Source: Hemibagrus wyckioides (lineage: Eukaryota > Chordata > Actinopteri > Siluriformes > Bagridae). From it: a stretch of 64,000 nt of DNA. Shown piece by piece: positions 1-12,300 of this stretch (position 1 is its first letter; each line of letters starts with the position of its first letter). A program made the position numbers and the translations under genes. Under the pieces are notes generated by a model. It ran no database searches, was not told the DNA's origin, and saw nothing but the letters and a program-made list of their open reading frames with translations. The DNA is taken from positions 9,832,205 to 9,896,204 of the forward strand of contig NC_080726.1 in assembly GCF_019097595.1 (NCBI RefSeq). The letters run 5' to 3'.

Positions 1-2136
1 TTAACGAACGCCAATTATTCCTAAATGACCAATCCCATTCATGCCGCAGACTATTTACACCTTCTGACACCTACAAAACTCAATAGAAGCCATTTAATTA
101 GTGTCACAACTCAAATAAATTATTTTAATGTTTATGATTTGGAATCATCTGGTTAGGTTTTCACTCATGGAAACACTATAAAATAGTCCGGATCATGAGC
201 GGAGTGACCTGATATTAAATACACAGGCAAATTATTTTAGTGAAAATAAGAGCATGGTGCATGAAGACAGCTTTATTTAGTGAGGCACTCTGGGACAGTA
301 CATTAGTGTTCTTACTTCTGCTGTACTTTATCATGATGACACCTTTCTGTTTACTTAACACAAAAGCAGCATGTTACTGCTACACGTGAGAAATGACTTT
401 GACCTCAGAGTCTTTAACCAGTCATTACCTCTCTACTAAGGCTGGCTTAACCTACAACAGAAGCTATTCCCTAACTGTAGCCACTGTATTTAGTAATGAA
501 GTGAATTATTGCTATAAGGGAATAATAATAATAGGGAGGTCTTTTTCTTGATATTTTCCAAGTTGGTATAGAGCAGAGAACTAACAAAAAGAAAGGGAGG
601 GGGAAAAAACATTTCTTTCTATCTTTTGTTCTAACAATAGACCAGCCACTAATATCACACAACCAATAAAAGTACAGCACAGATATATATGGCACTGGTT
701 TTAAGTCTATTGTGATTAGTGGCTCCCAATCTGTTCCTCTAGCCACAAGAGTTGACAGATTTCAAAAAATCAATACTACTCACTTCCCTGTAACTCATTC
801 CCATGCACAGATTGCCCATGTTGAAGATGATCCACAAGGAGGTGCTATTACCATGTAAGTGTCCTTTGTGTGGTTTGTAAACAAAACCAATAGGTGAACC
901 ATCATATAAAAAAAGTGATGTCACAGTGTGTGTATCTGTGGAAACTCAATATTGAAAGCCTTAAGGTCCAGAAAAAAGGCTACATAAACTATAAAACAGT
1001 CATTACAAACACATGTTTAGAGCACAGAGTACTTGTCAGCACAAATCAGTTCAATCTTCGACAGTGTAATGCATCTGTGCAGTCAGAGAGAAGCTATTTA
1101 GACATTTATAATCATCTTTCTGAGAACGTAGGCTGACGTCTGATATCTGCTTCCTTTTGTTTTGTGGAGTTGTGCTGCAGGGTGTAGTTTAGCTGACTCA
1201 ATTCAATCCTGATCTCATATTAGGGGATTTTTTTTAGCATGATTTCCTCATGCCTGTGTGGGTTTCCTCTGGGTTGATTGGTTTCCTCCCACCTCCTAAA
1301 CACCTGCTAGTAGATGGACTGTTTATACTAAATTGCCAGTAGTTGTAATGGTCTGACATCTCCTCCAGGGTGTATTCCCACCTCAGCCCAGTGTTCCGGG
1401 GATAGGTACCAGATCCACTGACATCCTGACCAGGATAAAACAGTCACTGCAAGTAATGACATAAGTGAGTGAATCCTTTTGGCAGGATAGGTAGATCCAT
1501 ATCTTATTCAAATAGGTTTGGGGTTGAATACATTTTAAAAGGTGTAGTGTGTAATATTGTGTCCTGAAATGTTGTTGATAATTTCCTGCCCTTTATCATA
1601 TGACGAAACTATATATTTTTCCTGGGTTGCCTTTTGAGGAGAAAATAGGGCAAATCTGAGCAGCTCTGTTTCAGCTGGGGGTGGAGCAAATTCACGGACA
1701 AAAAAAAGACTGAAGTAGTAAGATGTAATCGCAATATTGAGAATAAATTGAGACAAAGGTGTCTTTTAAAGTAAATGGAATATAGATAAGACATTTTTAT
1801 TGGTGTTAAAGGAGCAGAGAAACAATACACCAGAAGAGGGTAACATGTTCAAAATCTCTACACTACAGCTTTAAAAACAAGTACATTAAATTGATTTTTT
1901 AGTGTATGGGGATTGATTACAATAATATGCAGTAAGTACTTTGAAAAATCATCCTGGTCAAATTGCAGCTGTTAATGTTCGGTCGTTTTCCCTCACTCTT
2001 CTAATATGAGAAGTTACACCACGTGAGCTGCAGACCATAATGTGACTTGATAAAGCACACTATACAGCAATATTTGTGAAGTGATGGTGTGATTATTATA
2101 GTAATAGACATAGAAACACATTCAAACATATATTTA
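1..2136. other. gene-free left flank
   Basis: I see no coding exon here. The open frames in this stretch are short, lack splice-consistent partners and resemble no protein I know. A dispersed repeat occupies about 1250-1475. The rest is unremarkable AT-rich DNA. Confidence 0.6.
1250..1475 (+). repeat. dispersed LINE/SINE-tail type repeat
   Basis: The text has the hallmarks of a very common fish interspersed repeat: a 'gtttcctcccacctcc' block, an 'aaattgcc' block, 'ccagggtgtattccc', 'cccagtgttccgg', and a 'gaccaggataaa' end followed by short tandem units. Related copies occur at 14800-15075, 16411-16660, 34040-34195 and near 62.1-63.1 kb. I recognise the family by its text; the class (L2-like LINE tail or SINE) is not certain. 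Confidence 0.65.
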
Positions 2137-2423
2137 TACACTATATTGCCAAACATTTTGGGACACCCCTCCAAATCATTGAATTCCGGTGTTGTTTTTC
2201 AGGGCCCCTTAGTTCTTAGTTCCAGGGACTGACCTCAACCCAGTAGAACACCTTCTATTGGATACTGAGACTGAGAGCCAGGCCTTGTCATCTAACACCA
2301 GTGCCTGACTGCACTAATGTGCTTCTGGAAGAAATGGTCACAAATTCCCATAAACACACTTGTTGCGCATCCATGTCTTTATGGACCTTGCTTTGTGCAT
2401 GGTGCACAGTCATATTGGAACAG

Positions 2424-2426
<3 letters not shown>
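2137..2426. mobile_element. Tc1/mariner-like transposon remnant, rearranged
   Basis: It starts with the terminal motif 'tacactatattgccaaa', shared with the copies at 34913 and 36206. It continues with pieces of a DDE transposase gene: the 'tgacctcaaccc' block corresponds to the DLNPIEHLW-type motif, followed by the 'gcttctggaagaa' block. After about 2365 the text switches to the opposite strand of the same element ('ccatgtctttatggacc'), so it is a head-to-head, internally deleted remnant. It runs straight into the (TA)n(TG)n microsatellite. It encodes no working protein. Confidence 0.7.

Positions 2427-2517
<91 letters not shown>
2426..2517. repeat. (TA)n(TG)n microsatellite
   Basis: About 55 bases of perfect TA repeat are followed by about 36 bases of TG repeat. 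Open frames through it (runs of Tyr-Ile or Cys-Val) are artefacts of the repeat. Confidence 0.97.
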
Positions 2518-2518
<1 letters not shown>

Positions 2519-2681
2519 GTTTAACATTTCTTTTGTCTTTTTTTTTTGGTATTCATTTTTGGTTTTAAAAAATAAATTTGAAATAAAAAAAATTAAAAAA
2601 AATAGGTATCTGTATAATAGTACCCAGAAACAGAAGAAGAAGATTTAGTTTTATTTCGTTCTTCACTGAGGTGTTAGGCAA

Positions 2682-2698
2682 CACGTGAATGTCACGTG
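2682..2698. promoter_or_regulatory. paired CACGTG E-boxes upstream of SLC46A1
   Basis: Two CACGTG hexamers lie at 2682-2687 and 2693-2698, 11 bp apart start to start, about 170-180 bp upstream of the SLC46A1 start codon. The second sits in the perfect 10-bp palindrome GTCACGTGAC. That form is bound by USF and MiT/TFE family bHLH-zip factors. The sites are seen directly; a regulatory role is inference. Confidence 0.5.
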
Positions 2699-2865
2699 AC
2701 CTGACAAAGTACAAGTGACAACAAAGAGCTGAAGAACAGCTGGAGTATGAAAGTACAGGGAGGGAACCTGGAACTTTAAGAGGAACCGAAAATGGCTGAG
2801 TTTTTAAAAAAAATATATATAATGATCTTTTACTGAACGCCATTTTTAATATTTGCGGTGTGACC

Positions 2866-3416
2866 ATGGAGGAAGATTCGGACACGAGAGAAATCCTGTC
2901 TGGGGACGCGCTGAGGCCGCTGGAGGAGCAGGAGGAGGAGGTGGGGGTGGAGGAGGGAAGCCGCTCTGACTGTCCGCGCTCTCCGCCGTTCGCGTGTCCG
3001 TTGTCGGTCACTGTCGAGCCGGTGCTCTTCCTCTCCATGTTCTCTCTGTCGCTGCAGATGCCCCTTTACACTCAGTACCTGTGGGACCGCATTAGCGAGG
3101 ACGTGGGCTATAACGGCACGAGAGGAGCAGGAGGAGGGGGGTGTGCTAACTCTTCTGCTGAACACGACCCGCTTCAGAAGGTAGCTTAATGAACAACAAA
3201 CGTATGCGCATAAGTTGCGCAGACTGACGCATAAAATGCACATGGGCTCATGCGGTCACCGTGACGTCATTTTCAGAGTTGAGGATCATAAATAGTAAAT
3301 AAATGTAAAAAAAAACAGAAATAAAATAGAAATGAATGTCAAAATATTCCTTCATCTCAGTATAAGAGCACTACATAGCGCGTAAAAGCGATTTTCTGCA
3401 CCCTATGTAGTGTCCT

Positions 3417-3493
<77 letters not shown>

Positions 3494-3601
3494 ATTTTAC
3501 ATTTTATATTTTGAAAAATATATATATATATATATTAAATGTGTTTCTTTGTGAACATATAAAATGTAGAATTCTATCTATCTATTTATCTATCTATATC
3601 C

Positions 3602-3647
<46 letters not shown>

Positions 3648-6600
3648 ATATACACTGTACATATATATATATACCCCTTTGGTGTCATTTTTCAGAAGTG
3701 GAGCTTGGACCCTTAGTTCCAGTGAAAGGAACTCTTGCTCTATGCTTCAGCATACCAAGACATTTTGGACAAGTTCATGCTCCCTACTTTGTGGGAACAG
3801 TTTGGGGATGACCCCTTCCTGTTCCAGCATGACTGCACACCAGTGCACAAAGCAAGGTCCATAAAGATGGATGAGTGAGTTTGGTGTAGAAGAACTGGAC
3901 TGGCCTCAAAACTAGTTGTAGTTGTAGTAGTACAACACCATTACGGAGTCATCTGAGATTTAATAGTAGTTATATTACAGTGGCTTTTTGAGGTCAATGT
4001 CTTTTCTGGGAGTGAATCAGAATCTAATTTTATTAAGATATCAGTAACAGAGTTTTTACTGTTCACAGCTACAAAATAAAGACGGTGGATCTCTCAAGTG
4101 TTAGTATAGGTTTCTGTTCTGTTACAGAAAAAATAAACTCTCCTAGATCTTCACAAGTCAATTACAGCTGTAAATTAAATGGATTAATATTGAAATATGT
4201 AATGAGTGTTTTTTTTTTTAAAAATAATATGATATTTAAGTAAACATCAGCGTTGTAAATTGAGCAAAGTATTGCATCGATTGAGGAGCAAAATATTCAG
4301 GACTGGTATGATGGTGCATGATCAGTGGAAAAAAAATATATTTCAATTTTTCTATTTAAAAAAGGCATGTTAATGCAATCACACTTCAGCAGCCTGCAAT
4401 TTTTTTATTCTAGGGTCACGGAGTTGACTGGAGAGAAAGGGAAAGAATCCAGAATCCTTATGAAAATGAATGAATTGTATCTTGCCTGTGCATGCCAATG
4501 ACTCACAGTTTGAACATTTCAACTGTTTTTCTTTATAAAATGTCGGCTGCAGAATCATTAGAGATCTGTAGGATCCCCACCGAAAGTCCATATTTAAAAT
4601 AGGCTTCAGCATCGCTGAAAATGGAGACAAGGAAACAACATTGTAAATGACAAACACTGTAATTGTATTTTTTCCCCATCCAGGAGGTGGAAACTCTAAC
4701 TGCACACTGGAACCTGTACATCAATCTGGGAGGTTTTCTTGTGAGCCTCTTCATTGTGATCCTGATCGGCTCGTGGAGTGACCGAGCAGGACGCCGACTC
4801 GTCTTGATTCTTCCCAGTTTAGGCCTGGCTGTCCAGGCTACTGTCTACCTGATGGTCATGTACCTGAAATTGCCTGTAGTATGGTTCCTATTGGGACGGA
4901 TCTGCAGCGGACTGTCTGGGGATTTTAATGCTATTCTGGCTGGCTGCTTCGCTTATGTGGCTGACATCAGTGACAAGCGTTCTCGCACGTTCCGTGTGGC
5001 AATACTGGAGGCATGCCTGGGGGTGGCTGGCATGTTTGCAAGCATAATTGGGGGAAAATGGCGACACGCACAAGGGTAATGTTCTCTGTTTTGTTTTGTG
5101 CCTACAGAGTAATTTTGATGAAAATCCTCAGAGAAAATTGAACTTTGTTGTAAAAATTAGATGTGTTTCATCCTTGATTTTAGGTATATCAACCCTTTCT
5201 GGCTTGTGCTGGCCACAAACTTGGCCACAGCCCTTTACGCTTTCCTCTTTGTACCCGAGTCAGTGACTCCTGACCCTGGGGCGAGGTTCTTCTCCACCTC
5301 TCACCTCAGAGCTGTCTATAAGCTGTATACATCTGGAGGACAGGGAGGACACAGGACCAGACTCTGGCTCTATACCCTCTGCTTCTTCCTGGTGATCACC
5401 GTGCATTTCGGCGCACGGGAGCTGTACGTGCTCTATGAGCTGAGCACACCTCTGTGCTGGGGCTCTGAGCTGATCGGGTACGGCTCAGCCATTTATCACG
5501 TGGCATACCTGACCAGCCTGCTAGGCCTGAGGGTTCTGCAGTTCTGTCTCGATGACTCCTGTGTGGCTATCCTTGGCCTGGTGTCCAACATATCTAGCTT
5601 GGTGGTGTTTTCAGTTGCGAATACTACAGGTCTCATGTTTACAGGTAACATTTCCTCAAACCAGAGATTGTATTTGTATGTGTGTATTTAGGTTAGGTTT
5701 GTGGAAAAAAAAGGTTTTATTGTGCCAAGTTAGAACATTAAAGTTTGTTTAGGAATTGATATATTGAGATAAAGCCAAAGTAGTTAATGAATTCCTAATA
5801 TTTATTTATTTATTTATTTATTTTCTTTCCACCTATTTGCATGAACTTTCTTCCCAGTTGGACTTTATTAAGAGAAGTTGTTAAGTGACATCCAATCACA
5901 TCAGCTCCTGTCTTTCTCTTTAAGACAGGAAGTGTGTGCAGTGCAACAGAGTGGGATTTTCTTAATGGAATATGATATAATGAAGTTCATTTACAGATTT
6001 TATATTTTTGGTTAATAGACATTATGAAGAAAATAGAATTCCACTAGATTTTATGTGAATTAGCGATCTGGGATACAAGTGCACATGAAAAAAACAGCAA
6101 TATTATTGGCTGGTTAAATAATTAACAGCATGATAGCCATTAATAAATCAGTTGTTGGTTGAAAATAGGTTTTGATAAATACGCTCCATGCATAATGTAT
6201 CAGTTTTGAGTGAGACGGCACACACAGTCACACCATTCACCATTTCAAACATTTAGCCTTCTTTTGTGTAGCCCTCTTTCTGTAGACTTGTCAAGCCAGC
6301 ACTCTTCAGGTGTGTATTTTTGAGAACACCTATACAACACCTACTGGTCAGTCACTAAGGAAGTATAGTGTTGCGTAATGAATCAAGATCTTTATTTAGA
6401 TGTGAGTTGTTTAATTGCAACTTCAAGAAACATTTCAGAAGAACAAAATCTGTTTGTCAGAGTCATATTACTTTATTAGATGAATACAGCAACCATTATG
6501 AGTTCCTCTTAGGACCCCATGTATGAATCGGGTAACCCTGCAACTTGCTACGCCTAATTTGAGAAGTTTCCCACTCAGGATTTGACTAGAGTAGCTGTTT

Positions 6601-7476
6601 TTGGTGTTTGACTTTTTGACTTTTATTTGAGAGTTTAATGACTTCAACTTGATAAACAAGCTAAACTATTTTGCACAAGGCAGTAAGCTACTAGTCATGT
6701 TTTTGTACAGCCCATTAATGGCTAAACATCAAGGAAATAATGATGTTGTGCCTTTTTTAATCCCTGTGCCACTAGTTGATTGTTGGTTTAACCCTAATCA
6801 CTATCCAGGCTTTTTAGATTCAGACTTTATACATATTTACTCATCATTGCTTTCAACCCAACCTGTGTGGCGTCAGCATGAACTGTGTGAATCTGTATGT
6901 TTTTCAGGATACGGCCTGTGCTTTTTCTTTATGGCCGTCACCCCAGTCCTCAGATCCAAACTGTCCAAACTAGTGGATGCCTCAGAACAAGGTAGAGCTT
7001 AAATCTGAAGCCGAATAAAGAATTGAAATGTGTCTTTGTTCTTGGAGTACTAATGTGTGTAAATGCTCTCAGGTGCACTTTTTGCCTCGGTGGCTTGTGT
7101 AGAAGGTCTGTGCTCACTGGTGGCCAGCGGAGTCTTTAACTCGCTCTACCCCGCCACCTTACACATGATGAAGGGATTTCCTTTCCTCTTCGGAGCCATA
7201 CTACTTCTCTTTCCTGCTGGAATAATCGGGTAAGATCATAAGGGAGGTCAGACTCCTCTTTGGTGTTGAAATAAACAATGCATATTTGTCAGGGTTTATT
7301 ATTTTACGTTAGGTTAAGGTTGTACTTTTTAATATAAGGGTCACAAAGATCCCTGAATCGATGTTTGGTCAAATAATTGCACAGTTACCTGCCAGTTTAG
7401 CTGGATATTTTATCTTCTCAGGGCTTTGTGGTACAGAGAGAACACTACAGACCATGGAGAAACTTCAGTGAACTGA
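2866..7476 (+). CDS. slc46a1: proton-coupled folate transporter (SLC46A1/PCFT), 6 coding exons
   Basis: This major-facilitator transporter moves folates with protons across the plasma membrane. Coding exons are 2866-3180, 4684-5075, 5184-5644, 6908-6991, 7073-7229 and 7422-7476; all junctions are GT/AG and phases agree, giving 487 aa (human 459). The N-terminus (about residues 1-45) is acidic and Glu/Gly-rich, longer than in mammals. Then come [10 protein letters not shown], the 106-143 block [12 protein letters not shown]...[10 protein letters not shown] (family loop with the conserved Asp138 and Arg142), [49 protein letters not shown] and FNSLYPATL, all in the PCFT order. N-glycosylation sequons NGT and NSS occur in the first extracellular loop. 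The ATG at 2866 has a good context (gaccATGg). Its 3' end converges on SARM1. The family assignment is firm; SLC46A1 rather than A3 rests on these motifs and on the SARM1-VTN neighbourhood. Confidence 0.95.
3421..3645. repeat. long palindrome with (GATA)n arms in SLC46A1 intron 1
   Basis: An (ATAG)n array at 3421-3492 is followed by agaattttacattttatat. After a loop of about 47 bases rich in TA, the near-exact reverse complement follows (atataaaatgtagaattct at 3557-3575), then a (TATC)n array to 3645. The unique inner arm differs at one base, so the two arrays belong to one inverted repeat. TA repeats continue to 3672. Confidence 0.85.
3675..3915 (+). mobile_element. Tc1/mariner-like transposase remnant
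   Basis: The same family as 2137-2426 and 34913-35335. Blocks such as 'ttcagcataccaagacattttgg', 'ggaacagtttggggatgac' and 'gcatgactgcacaccagtgcac' correspond to the middle of the transposase (the [12 protein letters not shown] catalytic Asp region). The terminal inverted repeats and most of the gene are missing. It lies in SLC46A1 intron 1. Confidence 0.65.
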
Positions 7477-7579
7477 TACTGGCTCAGCAAAATCCTTGAC
7501 ATTGAGAAGAAGGGCCAAAAGACAAGAATCAACCAGTGGTCTGTTTACTGTTGACTAACTTTTTTTTTTTTTTTTTTCC

Positions 7580-7585
7580 AATAAA
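7580..7585 (+). terminator. polyadenylation signal of SLC46A1
   Basis: AATAAA lies about 104 bases after the SLC46A1 stop codon, just past a poly-T run, giving a short 3' UTR. Confidence 0.6.
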
Positions 7586-8383
7586 TTTTAACTGTATTAA
7601 CAAGCTTAGGATCAATGAGCCATCATGTCACTGACGTCCTTTAAAGGACAATGGAAAATAAAAAGTCTTAAAAATGATGTATTGATTTTTTTTTTTTTAT
7701 GTTTCACATACATATACACCATATGACCAAAACGTTTGTGGACACCTGACCCATAGATTGGCCTTCCCTACACTGTTGCCACGAACTTATGAATCCAAAC
7801 CTGTTTCAGCATGACAATGCACAAATTGAAACACATGTATCCACACGCTTTGTCTAACTGTAAACACACCACCCCATCATGGATTATTTTCAATCTCCAT
7901 TTTTATTTTATTGCTTACATATCACCCAGTATTCCACATGATATGAAGTCACTGGCTCATGAACAGCATAACAGAGCTGTAGCAGTAGTCTAGGGTTACA
8001 GAGTTACATGGGGTCTGAGTGCAAGGCCTGCAACAAGTCCCTTAAGGAGACTCAGATATCAGCTACAGTCACAGCACAGGACACAGGTCTCCATGAAAAC
8101 ACACACAAAGGTCAGCTCTCACTGGGGATGTTCTTAAGGAAACAACATGGATCATGATTATCTGCCATTTTGATTTCTTGTCCTATTTGTTCAGTACAGA
8201 CTTGTATCCAGTTCAGAGGAGGGAAGGTGTTACTGAGCAAAAATGCTGTTCGCAATAAGTACAAATAGGACACTATGTTGATAATGTGGAAATGAAGGTT
8301 TGACCACACTGGGTCTAAAAGAAACTAGATCTAGAAGAACTTGGGTCTGGAAACAAACAAAGGGATGTTTTTGAAAAAGAAAA
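7586..8383. other. intergenic, with a transposon-end fragment
   Basis: The space between the converging ends of SLC46A1 and SARM1. At about 7708-7860 the text 'caccatatgaccaaaacgtttgtggacacctgac' and 'cagcatgacaatgcac' matches the end and catalytic-region debris of another fish Tc1/mariner-type element. Nothing else is recognisable. Confidence 0.45.
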
Positions 8384-8389
8384 TTTATT
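8384..8389 (-). terminator. possible SARM1 polyadenylation signal
   Basis: TTTATT on the + strand reads AATAAA on the SARM1 strand, about 930 bases beyond the SARM1 stop. Similar hexamers occur further left (near 7902), so the true 3' end is uncertain. Confidence 0.3.
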
Positions 8390-9318
8390 GCCAATTATTT
8401 CTGAACAGAAAGTTAATATCGTACACTTCTTTCATGGTCACTTGGCCTGTTCTCTCTGCTGCAAACATACATTTAATATATAAACTTGATCTTTAAATAT
8501 TAAGGCAGCAGGCATAAGCCCAGAAGAGGGTAAAGCTATTAACACTGTAGGTGATGTGAAGATCATTGATTTTGTGAGGGTTTAACAGCTTATTGGATTA
8601 TGGTGTGTAAAGTGTATGTTGTAAGTAGGTAACAAATATAGACGTTTGCCAACGATGAGCTTTGGTGACAATATCTAATTTGCAATACTGTGTGTGATTT
8701 TTGCAGCTAGCTCCGTGTCAAGTATCCGCTGTACGCTTATTGTGAATTAGGAGTGTGTTAGAGAGCTCGTACAGGTTTCTTTGCATGTTAGAATTTACCC
8801 AGTACTTGCAAAGGTGTATATAAAGTGTATAACAAAAAGGAAAGTTACAGGGTTTCATGCTAATTATATCAGGTATAGTACTGTAGCACTGTTTTTTATA
8901 CATTATTTAGCAGTCATATGTTCAGCAGTAATGCCCTAATTATTTTTTATATTCAGTACAAGAAACAATTCAAGTAAGTGAACCACCGTACCATTATGAT
9001 TTTGACATCTCTGAATTTAAAGGGAATTAGTAACATCATTTATAATGAAAAGTAACACACAGTTGCTCACATACAGTAGATATGGTTGGGAACGGACACT
9101 GTATTTGTATTCCTGAGTGATTAAGCACTGAGTGTTAGCTTTTGGTGACATATTAATGATCAAGGGATTACAGTTGATGTACCTTTCCAGTGGCAGTATT
9201 TCTTCCAGGTGTCACTTATTTTAATATGATACTGCTTACAGTAATAGAACTGGGTCTATCAGAGGTTTGTAATATGGTTCCTTCCCTGACTAGGTAGGCA
9301 TTTGATCAGTGGGAAAGC

Positions 9319-12300
9319 TCAGTATTGGTGAGCGGTAGGAAGAGCGTTAGGAAGAGTGTTCTGCTCTGGTTCCATGCAGGTCTTTGAGCTGTCCAGTTGC
9401 TCTTGACTCGGACCTGCCTTCAGGAAGCGAAGAATCTTTTCTATTGAGGCTTCCTGATACTCGTGGGACCACCTACAGCGTTAAAAAGGTCAATGTTATC
9501 GATATTCTCATCAAATTAGTTCAGCAAGGCAGTCAGTGTCTTTATCTGAGGTTACAGACTGGAAATAAATCAGCGTTAACACAGCAGCTGAGGAAATCAC
9601 GGCGAGTCTGCGATGACATGATAACTGAGCATTGGCAAGTTGATAATTACATTTTGAAAAAGCAATCAGACATAACATTATGACCACCTGCCTAATATAG
9701 TGTTGGTCGCCCTTTTGCTGCCAGAACAGCCCTGACCCGTCATGCACTGTGTATTCTGACACCTTTCTATCAGAACCAGCATTAACTTCTTCAGCAATTT
9801 CAGCAACAGTCTGCTGGATTGAACAGCCAGCCTTCGCTCCCCACGTGCATCAGTGAGCCTTGACCGCCCATGACCTTGTCGCTGGTTCACCACTTCCTTC
9901 CTTCCTGCCTTGAACCACTTTTGATAGACAGCTCATCCGGGAACACCCCACAAGAGCTTTTCTAATATATCTCCCCCACTAACAGGTGCCATGATGAGGA
10001 GATAATCAGTGTTATTCACTTCACCACTCAGTGCTCATAATGTTATGCCTGATGAGTGTATATGTTTTTACATGTATATGTAAATACTTGATATGTTTAA
10101 TGTGTAGTTTTACTTTTGTAACAATACTGTAAACATTGAGAACAGAAGAGAAGCTTCAGTAAAATGGAAAGTCAATGAAATTAGCTGGTATCTTTATGCT
10201 CTGAACTGATAGTAGTTAATGTCATTATCTCGTCTAATGAAAAGGTTCACTATAGATATTCTTATGCTAACCGTGTTCATGTACTGTGTGTGAACATTGA
10301 CTCACTTGATGCCGTTAAACTTGAGAACGGCTTGCATGTCCTCAGGAAGAGAGTTGGGATCAGGCCACTGAAAGTTGTCAGTGACAGGGACAATGTTCTT
10401 CTTCCCTTTGAGGGCGGTGACAATCTCCTGCAGATCACACACACACACACACACCACCACCATGTCTGGACTTTTCCCTAGTACATGTAATCACACTGAA
10501 GGTGGAAAGGAATAATCTAACCTTATGAACCCAGTCTTTCATGCCGGTGTCACCCATGCATTTGTCCAGAGCGTTGGCTGACAGCACCAAGATGAAATTA
10601 CGTGCTTTCTGCACACTGGTTATCAGCTTCTCCTCAAATTTGCCTGCCTCCAGTTTCTCCACATCGATGAAAACGCTGAAGCCACGCACCTGCAAGTGCA
10701 CCTTCAGCAGACTGAAGGAAAAGAGATACTTTCATTTTCAATAACGGCTGATGCGATTTCATTTTCATGTCAAGACTTTCGGCTCTTTGGTCCTGGCTGA
10801 TCAGAATATAAAGCATTTTCAAATTACAATCACTGCCAATTAATCTTCATCAATTGTAAATGAGGTTTCCAAAGTTCATGATTGAAAGTGTTAGTTCCTA
10901 CCTGGCAAGTTGAGATCCAGTGGTGCGTCGGTAGCTGATGAACACATCTGGACCTGTGCTCTGTGAGTCAGGGAAGCAGGGCCTGGCAGGCCGGCGAACA
11001 GCAGCGAGGATCTGAGCCCTGTGGATTCCGTTCTCTATAAGGCAGTCCTGCTGCAGCTGCTCATCCGTTATCTGGAGGAGGTTGTTACGATCCACACCGG
11101 ACTGCACCATACTGTAGGTATACTGACGGAACCGTGGGTCCACATCTGCCAACCAGTCGGCCAGATTATTAGGGTCACACATGGAGTAGTTAGCATAGGT
11201 CTTCAGTACCCGCAGGTCTCGCATAAACCTGACAGAGGGGAACAGAAGAGAGGGCAAATGTGGCTCACCCCTTAATGTACCATTTGATGACACAACTGTG
11301 ACTCAACCCTTAATGTACCATTTGATGACACTATTTCATTATAGCCAAGTATCCGATTTTTAAATGCAACGTCCTCTCGTGTCACTTTTGAAGGTAACTA
11401 TACTTTAAAACGATAGAATATCAATATCCTAGAAAAAGGCTGAATTTATATATGGTATATAGTAGAAAATGTTACATGTTCACCATGTGAATGCCTTTTG
11501 CTCACTACTAACAAAAAAATAACATTAATCAGTACTGTGAAATCAGGACTGAGAGGACATTTATTGTGATTCATCAATACGCTAAGCTTCATAGCAGAGT
11601 AAACACTGGACAGACATTTACTATCTCCACATAAGATATCAAATCACATTTTATTTTTTCAAAACAATCCTTTACACATGACCACAGTGTGCATGTTTGG
11701 TTTAAGGCCAACCTTTTGCGAGTGATGCCAAAGGTCATGGCTAGGTCATTCATCAGGTTCTCCTCAGTGATGTTAAGTAGCAGGTCTCCATCCACCTGCA
11801 GCTCCTGACACACACACACACACACACACACAAAATGCATTCGTCTGTTCAATACCACCATAGTGGAAATGACATGACTGTTAAAATATCTCTATTGTAG
11901 TACCTTGTCACAGGTTAGTACCAAATCAGTATTATATTTGTTTTCTTAACCATAACGTATAATAAATTGAAGCGGCTGTTCACAGACCTGAAATCGATCA
12001 CTGAAGGCACTAAAGCCAATCTGGTGCAGCCATGTTTGTACCTCCACCGTTTTCCAATTAGGAACGGAGGAGAGTATGCGGCGTGGAACGTCTTCACCCA
12101 TCGTCCTCAGGGTTCTTTTGGCCAGAGAGAGCGTGGTGGCGTTGCTTGAGTACATGACAATCCTCTTTAAGCTCTGAACCGCCCCAATCTCCTGAAATAT
12201 CTGTGAAAAAGATGCAATAAACAAACTGTCCTCGTCCAACTGACACCAAACTCTCTGTTAACCCTTCAGTATCTATGTTTTGTACAACAACTAATATGTT

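Noticed and set aside
471..924. Two overlapping - strand frames of 91 and 61 codons at the left end.
   Set aside because: Hydrophobic, low-information sequence with no splice partners or recognisable domain. Treated as noise.
3421..3645. CRISPR-like alternation in the many short tandem arrays.
   Set aside because: The units are 2-5 bp with no spacers, and the host is clearly a vertebrate nucleus. These are microsatellites.
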